Shown: in pieces, positions 46,500-55,588 of the stretch
How the letters are laid out: each line of letters begins with the position of its first letter
How positions within the stretch are numbered: the first letter of the stretch is position 1
Origin: Streptomyces curacoi
Lineage (GTDB): Bacteria > Actinomycetota > Actinomycetes > Streptomycetales > Streptomycetaceae
NCBI RefSeq assembly: GCF_001513975.1
Contig: NZ_KQ947985.1
Location: 867,731-931,730, forward strand
DNA: 64,000 nucleotides
Reading direction: 5' to 3'
Program-made: the position numbers and the translations under genes
Notes under the pieces: model-generated
What the model saw: only the letters and a program-made list of their open reading frames with translations
What the model was told of the DNA's origin: nothing
Database searches by the model: none

Positions 46500-47909
46500 C
46501 TACCGGCGGTCCTCCTCGTCCCGCGGGGCCTCTCGGCGACGCGAGCGCGGAAGGACTCGGAGGGCGTCCCCTATGTCGGCCACTTCCAGCACCTTCATGC
46601 CGGCAGGGATCTTGCCCGGGTCGCCCGGCACGAGCGCGTGCGTGAAGCCCAGCCGGTGCGCCTCGGCCAGCCTGCGCTGCACGCCGGTGACCCGTCTGAC
46701 CTCGCCCGCGAGGCCCACCTCGCCGATCGCGACGAGGTTCTTCGGGAGCGGGGTGTCGCTGGCAGCGGAGGCCAGGGCGAGGGCCACGGCGAGGTCGGCC
46801 GCGGGCTCGGAGAGCTTCACTCCGCCGACCGTCGCGGAGTAGATGTCCCGCTTGCCGAGCGCGCTGATCCGGCCGCGCTGCTCCAGTACGGCCAGCATCA
46901 TCGAGACGCGTGACGTCTCCAGGCCGGAGGTGGTGCGGCGGGGCGAGGGGATCTGTGAGTCGACGGTGAGCGCCTGCACTTCGGCCACCAGGGGGCGGCG
47001 GCCCTCCAGGGTGACCGTCAGACAGGTGCCGGGAACCGGTTCGTCACGACGGGTCAGGAAAAGTCCGCTTGGGTCGGCAAGGCCCGTAATGCCCTCGTCG
47101 TGCAGTTCGAAGCAGCCGACCTCGTCCGTCGCGCCGTAGCGGTTCTTGACGCCGCGTACGAGACGCAGGCGCGCGTGCCGGTCGCCCTCGAAGTGCAGCA
47201 CCACGTCCACGAGGTGCTCCAGGAGGCGAGGTCCGGCGATGGCACCGTCCTTCGTGACGTGCCCCACGAGAAGCGTGGACATGCCGCGCTCCTTGGACGC
47301 CCGGATCAGGGCGCCGGCCACCTCCCGGACCTGGGCCATGCCGCCGGGGGCGCCGTCGATCTCCGGGGAGGCCACGGTCTGTACGGAGTCGAGGACGAGC
47401 AACGACGGCTTCACCGCGTCCAAGTGGCCGAGGATGGCGGCCAGGTCGGTCTCGGCGGCGAGGTACAGATGGTCGTCGAGGGCGCCGATGCGGTCGGCGC
47501 GCAGCCGCACCTGGCTCGCCGACTCCTCGCCGGTGACATACAGCGTGCGGTGCTCGTCGCTCGCCGACTTGGCCGCCACGTCCAGCAGCAGTGTGGACTT
47601 GCCGACGCCGGGTTCGCCCGCGACGAGGACGACCGCTCCGGGCACGAGCCCGCCGCCGAGCACCCGGTCCAGCTCGGGCACGCCGGTGGGCCGCGCGGTC
47701 GCCTGCCGCCCGTCGACCTGCCCGATGGGCAGCGCGGACGTCGTCACCCGCCCCGGCGCCGTCGTACGGACCGCGGGCGCGCCGTACTCCTCGACCGTCC
47801 CCCATGCCTGGCACTCGGGGCAGCGGCCGAGCCACTTGGCCGTCTGCCAGCCGCACTCGGTGCAGCGGTAGGACGGGCGGTCCTTCGTGGTCTTGGTACG
47901 GGCAGCCAT
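46500..47909 (-). CDS. radA: RadA, DNA-repair ATPase/helicase
   Basis: 469 residues. Zinc finger CTECGWQTAKWLGRCPEC (C16, C19, C30, C33), Walker A AGEPGVGKSTLLLD (98-106 core), RadA-specific KNRYG motif (VRGVKNRYGATDE), and a C-terminal Lon-like domain (SEPAADLAVALALASAASDT). RadA promotes branch migration in recombination. ATG 47907-47909 chosen because the zinc finger follows 15 residues later. Upstream of disA and probably co-transcribed. Confidence 0.95.
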   Translation of the reverse strand: MAARTKTTKDRPSYRCTECGWQTAKWLGRCPECQAWGTVEEYGAPAVRTTAPGRVTTSALPIGQVDGRQATARPTGVPELDRVLGGGLVPGAVVLVAGEPGVGKSTLLLDVAAKSASDEHRTLYVTGEESASQVRLRADRIGALDDHLYLAAETDLAAILGHLDAVKPSLLVLDSVQTVASPEIDGAPGGMAQVREVAGALIRASKERGMSTLLVGHVTKDGAIAGPRLLEHLVDVVLHFEGDRHARLRLVRGVKNRYGATDEVGCFELHDEGITGLADPSGLFLTRRDEPVPGTCLTVTLEGRRPLVAEVQALTVDSQIPSPRRTTSGLETSRVSMMLAVLEQRGRISALGKRDIYSATVGGVKLSEPAADLAVALALASAASDTPLPKNLVAIGEVGLAGEVRRVTGVQRRLAEAHRLGFTHALVPGDPGKIPAGMKVLEVADIGDALRVLPRSRRREAPRDEEDRR

Positions 47910-48096
47910 GCGAAGAACCGTAACCGAGCCCACTGACAAAGCCGTACGGCGAAAGCGCCTCGTCCTGGCCGTCTCGCCATGGACAAGTCATGGAATCCGG
48001 TGCTCCCGTCCCCGATTGAGGGATCGTTTCACCCGTATGGATTAAAAGAGCTCAAGCAGGGAGAAGGCGTCGGCCGCGGCCCCCTACGGTCCACCA

Positions 48097-49854
48097 ATGA
48101 TGAGCAGCAGTCCGGAAACCTCGACCCGCACCGCCGGCGCCCATCGAGCGCACCGGGAGGCGCGTGATCGGGCGGCGGCCCGCACGGTGGCGCAGCGGCC
48201 GTCCGCGCGTTACGAGCCGTATCTGGACGGGCTGTTCACCTACTGCCTGTCCGTGCTGTGCGACCACGACGCCGCGACCGCCGCCCTCGGTGACGCCCTC
48301 GCGCTCGCCGAGCGGCGCGGCCAGCGGGTGCCGGAGGCCCCCGCGGACCGTCGGCCCTGGCTGTACGCGCTGGCCCGCTGGGCGTGTCTGCGCAAGCTCG
48401 CCGAGGCCAAGCAGAAACGTCAGAGCAGCCATGCCGCGGGCCGGCCCGGCACCCATCGGCAGACAAGGGCGCAGGCCGCCCGGCCGCCGGTCTCGGAGGA
48501 GGTCCAGGAGCAACGGCGCCGTGAACTCGGCCTGCTGGCCTGGCCGGAGGCCGCCGGCACCACTCCGGAGCAGCGCGAGGCCCTCGAACTCGCCGTACGC
48601 CACCATCTCGCGGCCCACGAGGTCGCCGCCGTCCTCGGCATGGACACGGCCGCCGCCCGCGAACTGCTCGCCTCCGCCGCCTGCGAGGTCGAGCGCACCC
48701 GCGCGGCCCTCGCCGTCGTCGAGACCGGGGCCTGTCCGAGCGTCGCCCGGCTCACCGGCGACAACCAGCTCGTGCTCAGCACGGCCCTGCGCCGCGAACT
48801 CGTCCGGCACGTCGACGACTGCCCCCGATGCCGCCGCACCGCCGAGCGCGCGGTCCCCGGCCGCTGGCCCGGCGCGACCGTCACGCCCGCCGAACTGCCC
48901 GTCCTGGAGGCACCCCGTGCGGCCCTGCGCGGGGCCCTGGCGCACCACCCGCGCGCGCGGGGCGCCGCCGTGCCGCGCTTCGACCGGCGCGGATTCCCGA
49001 TGGACCCGAAGGATCGTGCCGCCCGCAGGGACCGGCTACGCGCGCGTGCCGTCACCACGACCGTCGTCGCCACCGTCGTGGCCGCCCCGGTCCTGGCCCT
49101 GTGGGCCGCCTACCGGGGCACGCCGACCGGCGAGGCAGTCGACGGCAGCTCGGCCAGCGCGAGCGAGGCGCACGGTCCCGGCGCCCTCGACGGAGAGACG
49201 GCGGCGAGCGGCTACGAGAACGCCGGCAACGCGAGCGCCGAGCGGGGTGATCGTTTCGGCAAGCGGGACAAACCGGATGTCTCCGTGGAGGTCGTCAGCG
49301 TCAGCGGCGCGCTCGGCAAGGGCGCCGGGCACCTGGAGGTGTCGGCAGGCAACAGCGGCGACACCACACTGGTCACCCTCACCTCGACCGGGCGCGCGCC
49401 GGTGCGCTGGTCCGCGACCACCGGCGCGCACTGGCTCTATCTGAGTCAGTCGGCGGGAACCCTGGCGCCCGGCGAGTCGTTGACGATCAAGGTGTACGTC
49501 GACCAGCTGCGCGAGCCCTCCGGGTACTGGAGCGCGCGCGTGGCGGTCGCACCCGCCGGCGCCGTCGTCTCCATCGACGGCTACGGCACCGCCCCCAGCC
49601 CCTCCGACCCGGGCCCGTATCCCACCCGGCCGACCGACCCCGGAACCCCCGGCAGCCCGCCGCCCTCGTCCTCCGGTCCCGATCCGGCGCCCACGACCTC
49701 GGCCCCGCCCGACCCCACTCCCAGCGACCCGCCGCCCTCGTCGCCCGACCCGTCGCCCACGGCCGGCGATCCGTCGCCGTCCGGCCCGGCCGATCCGGGG
49801 GGCCCGACGCCGCCGTCCGGCGGGAGCGGTGAGCCGAGCCCGTCGACGCCGTAG
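48097..49854 (+). CDS. Sigma-like/zinc-motif transmembrane protein with BACON domain
   Basis: 585 residues. Residues ~35-220 resemble a degenerate ECF sigma factor: a region-2-like helix (YEPYLDGLFTYCLSVLCDHD) and a region-4-like HTH (AAHEVAAVLGMDTAAARELL). Next is HVDDCPRC near residue 240, the Hx3Cx2C zinc pattern of anti-sigma factors. A membrane helix (TTTVVATVVAAPVLALWAAY, ~313-333) leads to an extracytoplasmic BACON-like domain (SATTGAHWLYLSQSAGTLAP) and a ~90-residue Pro/Ser tail. This is a fusion of parts normally found on separate proteins. Function unknown. Confidence 0.75.
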   Translation: MMSSSPETSTRTAGAHRAHREARDRAAARTVAQRPSARYEPYLDGLFTYCLSVLCDHDAATAALGDALALAERRGQRVPEAPADRRPWLYALARWACLRKLAEAKQKRQSSHAAGRPGTHRQTRAQAARPPVSEEVQEQRRRELGLLAWPEAAGTTPEQREALELAVRHHLAAHEVAAVLGMDTAAARELLASAACEVERTRAALAVVETGACPSVARLTGDNQLVLSTALRRELVRHVDDCPRCRRTAERAVPGRWPGATVTPAELPVLEAPRAALRGALAHHPRARGAAVPRFDRRGFPMDPKDRAARRDRLRARAVTTTVVATVVAAPVLALWAAYRGTPTGEAVDGSSASASEAHGPGALDGETAASGYENAGNASAERGDRFGKRDKPDVSVEVVSVSGALGKGAGHLEVSAGNSGDTTLVTLTSTGRAPVRWSATTGAHWLYLSQSAGTLAPGESLTIKVYVDQLREPSGYWSARVAVAPAGAVVSIDGYGTAPSPSDPGPYPTRPTDPGTPGSPPPSSSGPDPAPTTSAPPDPTPSDPPPSSPDPSPTAGDPSPSGPADPGGPTPPSGGSGEPSPSTP

Positions 49855-49921
49855 TACACCGGCCGCCGCCCAGCGAGTGGTCTGAGTGAGCGCTCTGAAC
49901 GAGTGGTCTCAGCGAGTGGTC

Positions 49922-50794
49922 TCAGTGAGTGGTCTGGTCGACGGGATCCGCCGGATGCGGTGCCAGCAACGGCAGCTGCGACGCCAGCCGTGCCTCGCAC
50001 AGCTCGACCAGGCGGTCGTAGCCGGCCTTGCCCATCAGCTCCGTCAGCTCCGCCCGGTAGGACACGTACACCGGCTCGCCCGCGCCGTGCGCCGAGGTCG
50101 CCGATGTGCACCACCAGTGCAGATCGTGGCCGCCGGGGCCCCAGCCGCGGCGGTCGTACTCGCCGATCGACACCTGCAGCACACGCGTGTCGTCGGGCCG
50201 GTCGATCCAGTCGTAGGTCCGCCGGATCGGCAGCTGCCAGCAGACGTCCGGCTTGGTCTCCAGCGGCTCGCGGCCCTCCTTCAGGGCGAGGATGTGCAGC
50301 GAGCAGCCCGCGCCCCCGGCGAAACCGGGCCGGTTCTGGAAGATGCACGAGCCCTGGTACGGGCGCGTCTGGCGGTCGCCGTCCTCGTCCTCCGAGACCC
50401 AGCCGTGCTCCACGCCCTCGTCGTGGTGCTGCCAGATCTCGGGCGTGAGCCTCGCCACGTACTCGGCGACCCGCTTCTCGTCGTCCTCGTCGGAGAAGTG
50501 CGCCCCCAGCGTGCAGCAGCCGTCGTCCGCGCGGCCCGCCTGGATGCCCTGGCAGCCGCTGCCGAAGATGCAGTTCCAACGGGAGGTCAGCCATGTCAGA
50601 TCGCAGCGGAAGACCTGCTCGTCGTCCGCCGGATCAGGGAACTCCACCCATGCGCGCGCGAAGTCGAGCCCCTTCTCGTCCGGTTCCGGGGAGCCCTTTC
50701 CGGGCTTCTTCGACGTCGTGGCTGCCGTCGCCTGCGAAGAACCCTTGGCGGATTTGGCCGTCTTGTCGGGCTTCGCCTTTTTCGTCTTTGGCAC
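49922..50794 (-). CDS. Cysteine-rich protein, probable metal or Fe-S binding, unknown function
   Basis: 290 residues. The N-terminal ~40 are Lys/Ala/Ser-rich and disordered. Nine or more cysteines follow: C64, C75, C81, C93, C94, C150, C164, C185 and one in HDLHWWCTS, in YkgJ/DUF3109-like spacing (FGSGCQGIQ ... [11 protein letters not shown] ... GAGCSLHIL). The cluster type cannot be told. The protein is cytosolic, lacking a signal or helix. It diverges from the Ppx/GppA gene, with 74 bases between starts. Confidence 0.7.
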   Translation of the reverse strand: MPKTKKAKPDKTAKSAKGSSQATAATTSKKPGKGSPEPDEKGLDFARAWVEFPDPADDEQVFRCDLTWLTSRWNCIFGSGCQGIQAGRADDGCCTLGAHFSDEDDEKRVAEYVARLTPEIWQHHDEGVEHGWVSEDEDGDRQTRPYQGSCIFQNRPGFAGGAGCSLHILALKEGREPLETKPDVCWQLPIRRTYDWIDRPDDTRVLQVSIGEYDRRGWGPGGHDLHWWCTSATSAHGAGEPVYVSYRAELTELMGKAGYDRLVELCEARLASQLPLLAPHPADPVDQTTH

Positions 50795-50868
50795 GGAACC
50801 AGGGTACGGCGTCCGTACCCGCGGCCTCGAGGACGGAGGATCGCCCAGGTGGCAGTAGCGTTCCGTAC

Positions 50869-51795
50869 ATGAGACTCGGTGTCCTCGACGTTGGATCGAA
50901 CACGGTGCATCTGCTGGTGGTGGATGCGCACCCCGGCGCGCGCCCGCTGCCCGCCCACTCGCACAAGGCCGAGCTGCGCCTCGCCCAACTCCTCGACGAC
51001 AGCGGGGCCATCGGTGCGGAGGGGATCGACAAACTGGTCGGCGTCGTCCACGAGGCCCTGCAGGCGGCCGAGGACAAGGGCGTCGAGGAAGTGCTGCCCT
51101 TCGCGACGTCCGCGGTGCGGGAGGCCACCAACGCCGATGACGTACTCGCGCGCGTGAAGGACGAAACCGGCGTCGAGCTGCAGGTTCTCACCGGCGAGGA
51201 GGAGGCTCGGCTGACCTTTCTCGCCGCCCGGCGCTGGTTCGGGTGGTCGGCCGGGAAGCTGCTGGTGCTGGACATCGGGGGCGGGTCCCTGGAGATCGCG
51301 TTCGGCATCGACGAGGAGCCGGACGCGGCGGTGTCGCTGCCGCTGGGCGCCGGGCGTCTCACGGCCGGCTGGCTGCCGGGCGATCCGCCCGACCCGGAGG
51401 ACATACGAGCGCTGCGACGGCACGTCCGGGCCCAGATCGCCCGCACGGTCGGCGAATTCAGCCGCTTCGGAGCTCCCGATCACGTGGTCGCCACGTCCAA
51501 GACCTTCAAGCAGCTGGCCCGCCTCGCCGGCGCGGCCCGCTCCGCGGAGGGCCTATACGTCCAGCGTGATCTGAAGCGGGAGTCCCTGGAGGCCTGGGTG
51601 CCCCGGCTGGCCGGCATGACCGTGGCCCAGCGCGCGGAACTGCCGGGCGTCTCCGAGGGGCGCGCGGGACAGCTGCTCGCGGGCGCGCTGGTGGCCGAGG
51701 GGGCGATGGATCTGTTCGGCGTGGAGCGGCTGGAGATCTGCCCTTGGGCGCTGCGGGAGGGCGTGATCCTGCGGAAGCTGGATCATCTGGGGTGA
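50869..51795 (+). CDS. Ppx/GppA-family phosphatase
   Basis: 308 residues. ASKHA-fold: phosphate-1 motif [38 protein letters not shown], and phosphate-2 [20 protein letters not shown]. Family members hydrolyse inorganic polyphosphate or pppGpp; actinobacteria often have two short versions like this without the HD domain. ATG 50869 directly gives the conserved N-terminus. Confidence 0.9.
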   Translation: MRLGVLDVGSNTVHLLVVDAHPGARPLPAHSHKAELRLAQLLDDSGAIGAEGIDKLVGVVHEALQAAEDKGVEEVLPFATSAVREATNADDVLARVKDETGVELQVLTGEEEARLTFLAARRWFGWSAGKLLVLDIGGGSLEIAFGIDEEPDAAVSLPLGAGRLTAGWLPGDPPDPEDIRALRRHVRAQIARTVGEFSRFGAPDHVVATSKTFKQLARLAGAARSAEGLYVQRDLKRESLEAWVPRLAGMTVAQRAELPGVSEGRAGQLLAGALVAEGAMDLFGVERLEICPWALREGVILRKLDHLG

Positions 51796-52068
51796 CATCG
51801 GAGCCGGTGCTTTCCGGACTCGGGGAGTGAGCGGCCGGTACCCGGTGGCCGGCCCAGCGGCGGGTGTCCGACCTCGGGGGGCCGAGGCCGCCGTCCCGGC
51901 GTGAACCCCGCCGTCCCGGCGTGAACCCCGCCACACCGCCGCCCCGCGCCCTCGCTCCAGCCCCTCGGCATATGCCCAGTTCGCACACCTGGCTGGTTGT
52001 GTGCCCTCGTGGCGGGGCCGCAGCCATCGGTTCCCCGGCGTCCGGTGCCGCCCCGTACTCTGTCCCTC
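51796..52068. other. 270-bp intergenic gap with a short direct repeat
   Basis: CGTCCCGGCGTGAACCCCGC occurs twice in tandem at about 51892-51930. No gene seen; presumably holds the promoter of the isomerase-TetR pair. Confidence 0.5.
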
Positions 52069-52893
52069 GTGGCAGAACCAGTGGTCCGCATCCCGGATGC
52101 GAAGGTCGCCCTGTCGACGGCCTCCGTCTATCCGGAGTCGACGGCGACGGCCTTCGAGATCGCCGCGCGCCTCGGGTACGACGGTGTCGAGGTCATGGTG
52201 TGGACCGACCCGGTCAGCCAGGACATCGAGGCGCTGCGCCGGCTCAGCGACTACCACCGCATCCCGATCCTCGCCGTCCACGCCCCCTGTCTGCTGATCA
52301 CCCAGCGCGTGTGGTCCACCGACCCCTGGACCAAACTCCAGCGCGCCCAGGCGGCCGCCGAGAAGCTGGGCGCCGGCACGGTCGTCGTACACCCGCCGTT
52401 CCGCTGGCAGCGCCAGTACGCCCGCGACTTCGTGGCCGGTATCTGGCGCATGGCGAACGAGACGGATGTGCGGTTCGCCGTCGAGAACATGTACCCCTGG
52501 CGCTACCGCGACCGCGAGATGCTCGCGTACGCCCCCGACTGGGATGTGACCAAGGACGACTACCGTCACTTCACGATCGATCTCAGCCATACGGCGACCG
52601 CCCGCACCGACGCCGTCCAGATGATCGACCGGATGGGCGACCGGCTGGGGCATGTGCACCTCGCGGACGGCCGGGGCTCGGCGAAGGACGAGCACCTCGT
52701 CCCCGGCCGCGGCACCCAGCCCTGCGCCGAGGTGCTGGAGCGGCTCGCCCTGACCGGCTTCGACGGCCATGTCGTCATCGAGGTCAACACCCGCCGCGCG
52801 ATGTCCGGCGCCGAACGCGAGGCCGACCTCGCCGAGGCCCTCGCCTTCACCCGGCTGCATCTGGCCTCGGCGGTCAGGGTGCCCCGGCCGTGA
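52069..52893 (+). CDS. Sugar phosphate isomerase/epimerase-type TIM-barrel protein
   Basis: 274 residues, GTG start ([20 protein letters not shown]). AP-endonuclease-2/xylose-isomerase-like barrel (PF01261): [45 protein letters not shown] and HVHLADG, supplying metal ligands His/Glu/Asp/His. Substrate unknown; the family covers hydroxypyruvate isomerases, inosose epimerases and others. Coupled to the TetR gene by GTGA. Confidence 0.83.
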   Translation: MAEPVVRIPDAKVALSTASVYPESTATAFEIAARLGYDGVEVMVWTDPVSQDIEALRRLSDYHRIPILAVHAPCLLITQRVWSTDPWTKLQRAQAAAEKLGAGTVVVHPPFRWQRQYARDFVAGIWRMANETDVRFAVENMYPWRYRDREMLAYAPDWDVTKDDYRHFTIDLSHTATARTDAVQMIDRMGDRLGHVHLADGRGSAKDEHLVPGRGTQPCAEVLERLALTGFDGHVVIEVNTRRAMSGAEREADLAEALAFTRLHLASAVRVPRP

Positions 52894-53516
52894 CCGACAC
52901 CACCCCGGGCCGGGGCGGGATGAGCTCCCGACGCCGGGGCCGGCCCCCTCGTACGGAATCCGCCGACACCCGCGACCGCATCCTGGACGCGGCCCGCGAG
53001 GAGTTCTCCGAGCGCGGCTACGAGAAGACGTCCGTGCGCGGCATCGCCAAGGCCGCCGGGGTGGACTCGGCGCTCGTACACCACTACTTCGGCACTAAGG
53101 AGCAGGTCTTCGAGGCCGCCGTGGAGGTCGCCTTCGCACCCGCCCTGAAGGTGCGGGACGCCGTGCTGGAAGGGCCTCTCGACGCTGCGGGCGAGCGCAT
53201 GACCCGAGTCATCTTCGGGCTCTGGGAGAACCCCGTGACCCGCAAGCCACTGCTCGCGATCGTCCGGTCGGCGGTCAACAACGACGCCGCGGCCGCCGTC
53301 TTCCGCCGGCTCGTCTCCGCTCAGCTGCTGCGCCGTATCGCCGGAGAGATCGACGCTCCGGACGCGGAGCTGCGCGCCGAGCTGGCGGCCGCGCAGCTGG
53401 TGGGCATCGCGATGATGCGGTACGTCATCAGGATCGAGCCGATCGCCTCGGCGGACGTGGAGCAGATCATCGCGCGGGTGGCGCCCGTGGTGCAGGGACA
53501 TCTCACCGGCCGCTGA
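52890..53516 (+). CDS. TetR-family regulator
   Basis: 208 residues from the GTG overlapping the isomerase stop; an internal Met at residue 11 is possible. [23 protein letters not shown] then [20 protein letters not shown]. The ligand domain is of the TetR_C type with a conserved [21 protein letters not shown] target is not evident; it may be its own operon or ilvD, which follows after 150 bases. Confidence 0.86.
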   Translation: MTDTTPGRGGMSSRRRGRPPRTESADTRDRILDAAREEFSERGYEKTSVRGIAKAAGVDSALVHHYFGTKEQVFEAAVEVAFAPALKVRDAVLEGPLDAAGERMTRVIFGLWENPVTRKPLLAIVRSAVNNDAAAAVFRRLVSAQLLRRIAGEIDAPDAELRAELAAAQLVGIAMMRYVIRIEPIASADVEQIIARVAPVVQGHLTGR

Positions 53517-53666
53517 CGCCTGGACGGCCGCGCGGCAGCTGTTCCGCGAGACATACATCCCGTATTCCGGACACCTCGTCCCGACACCTGGATGACCGGC
53601 GTACGCTCGTTAGCAGTCAGAAGTCTCTGATCGCAGTCCCTGCAGTCCCTGAAGGAGCGAGCGACG

Positions 53667-55520
53667 ATGCCCGAGCTGAGGTCCCGCACAGTCACCCACG
53701 GCCGCAACATGGCGGGCGCCCGCGCCCTTATGCGCGCCTCCGGTGTACCCGGTGCGGACATCGGCCGGAAGCCGATCATCGCGGTGGCGAACTCCTTCAC
53801 CGAGTTCGTGCCCGGCCACACCCACCTCCAGCCCGTCGGCCGGATCGTCAGCGAGGCGGTCAGGGAGGCCGGCGGCATCCCGCGCGAGTTCAACACCATC
53901 GCCGTCGACGACGGCATCGCGATGGGACACGGCGGCATGCTGTACTCGCTCCCGTCCCGCGACCTCATCGCGGACAGCGTGGAGTACATGGTCGAGGCCC
54001 ACTGCGCCGACGCCCTGATCTGCATCTCCAACTGCGACAAGATCACCCCGGGCATGCTGAACGCCGCCCTGCGGCTGAACATCCCCACGGTCTTCGTCTC
54101 CGGCGGCCCCATGGAGTCCGGCCGCGCCACGCTGGTCGACGGCACGGTCCGCACCCTCGACCTGGTCGACGCGATCTCCGACGCCGTGAACGACAAGATC
54201 TCGGACGAGGACATCCTCCGTATCGAGGAGAACGCCTGTCCGACCTGCGGCTCCTGCTCCGGCATGTTCACCGCCAACTCGATGAACTGCCTGACCGAGG
54301 CCATCGGCCTGTCCCTGCCCGGCAACGGCTCGGTGCTGGCCACCCACACGGCCCGCAAGCAGCTGTACGTCACGGCGGCCCAGACGGTCATGGACATCAC
54401 CCGCCGCTACTACGAGCAGGACGACGACACGGTCCTGCCGCGCAACGTCGCCACCTTCGCGGCCTTCGAGAACGCCATGGCCCTCGACATCGCCATGGGC
54501 GGCTCCACCAACACGATCCTGCACCTGCTGGCCGCCGCCCAGGAGGCGGGCGTCCCCTTCGGGCTGGAGCAGATCGACGCGGTCAGCCGCCGGGTCCCGT
54601 GCCTGGCGAAGGTCGCGCCGAACGTCGCCAAGGACCGCACGTACTACATGGAGGACGTGCACCGCGCCGGCGGCATCCCCGCCCTGCTGGGCGAGCTGCA
54701 CCGCGCCGGGCTGCTCAACGAGGACGTGCACGCCGTCCACAGCCCGTCCCTGGCGGACTGGCTGAAGACCTGGGACGTGCGCGGCGGCTCGCCCTCGCCG
54801 GAGGCCGTCGAGCTGTGGCACGCGGCCCCGGGCTGCGTCCGCTCGGCGGAGGCCTTCTCGCAGTCCGAGCGCTGGGAGGCCCTCGACGAGGACGCCGAGG
54901 GCGGCTGCATCCGCAGCGTCGAGCACGCGTACTCCAAGGACGGCGGTCTCGCGGTCCTCAGGGGCAACCTCGCCGTCGACGGCTGTGTGGTGAAGACGGC
55001 CGGCGTCGACGAGTCGATCTGGACCTTCGAGGGCCCGGCGGTCGTCTGCGAGTCGCAGGAAGAGGCCGTCGAGAAGATCCTCAACAAGCAGGTGACCGAC
55101 GGAGACGTCGTCGTCATCCGCTACGAGGGCCCCAAGGGCGGCCCCGGCATGCAGGAGATGCTCTACCCGACGTCCTTCCTCAAGGGCCGCGGCCTCGGCA
55201 AGACCTGTGCCCTGATCACCGACGGCCGCTTCTCCGGTGGCACCTCGGGCCTGTCCATCGGCCACGCGTCCCCCGAGGCCGCGTCCGGCGGCACGATCGC
55301 GCTGGTCGAGGACGGCGACCGCATCCGCATCGACATCCCGAACCGCTCGATCGAGCTGCTCGTCGACGACGCGGAACTCGCCCGCCGTGAGCAGGCGTTG
55401 AACGGGGCGTACGCCCCGAGGAACCGCGAGCGCAAGGTGTCGGCGGCGCTGCGGGCGTACGCGGCGATGGCGACCAGCGCGGACAAGGGCGCGGTGCGGG
55501 ATGTGACGAAGCTGGGCTGA
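53667..55520 (+). CDS. ilvD: IlvD, dihydroxy-acid dehydratase
   Basis: 617 residues, the long E. coli-type. Dehydrates 2,3-dihydroxy acids in valine, isoleucine and pantothenate precursor synthesis. Iron-sulfur ligands are in [14 protein letters not shown] (C123) and [16 protein letters not shown] (C191-C197); C-terminal [20 protein letters not shown] is the family signature. Start ATG 53667 has GGAG nearby. The product 2-ketoisovalerate also feeds the pantothenate branch represented by panC. Confidence 0.96.
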   Translation: MPELRSRTVTHGRNMAGARALMRASGVPGADIGRKPIIAVANSFTEFVPGHTHLQPVGRIVSEAVREAGGIPREFNTIAVDDGIAMGHGGMLYSLPSRDLIADSVEYMVEAHCADALICISNCDKITPGMLNAALRLNIPTVFVSGGPMESGRATLVDGTVRTLDLVDAISDAVNDKISDEDILRIEENACPTCGSCSGMFTANSMNCLTEAIGLSLPGNGSVLATHTARKQLYVTAAQTVMDITRRYYEQDDDTVLPRNVATFAAFENAMALDIAMGGSTNTILHLLAAAQEAGVPFGLEQIDAVSRRVPCLAKVAPNVAKDRTYYMEDVHRAGGIPALLGELHRAGLLNEDVHAVHSPSLADWLKTWDVRGGSPSPEAVELWHAAPGCVRSAEAFSQSERWEALDEDAEGGCIRSVEHAYSKDGGLAVLRGNLAVDGCVVKTAGVDESIWTFEGPAVVCESQEEAVEKILNKQVTDGDVVVIRYEGPKGGPGMQEMLYPTSFLKGRGLGKTCALITDGRFSGGTSGLSIGHASPEAASGGTIALVEDGDRIRIDIPNRSIELLVDDAELARREQALNGAYAPRNRERKVSAALRAYAAMATSADKGAVRDVTKLG

Positions 55521-55529
55521 GGCCCGTAT

Positions 55530-55564
55530 CGAAGGGGCCGTCTCCTTGGGAGGCGGCCCCTTCG
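55530..55564. terminator. Bidirectional terminator between ilvD and the Ser/Thr kinase
   Basis: 11-bp perfect arms CGAAGGGGCCG / CGGCCCCTTCG between two convergent genes; no clear T-run. Confidence 0.78.
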
Positions 55565-55588
55565 AGTGCTACTGGGCCGACGGGGCTG

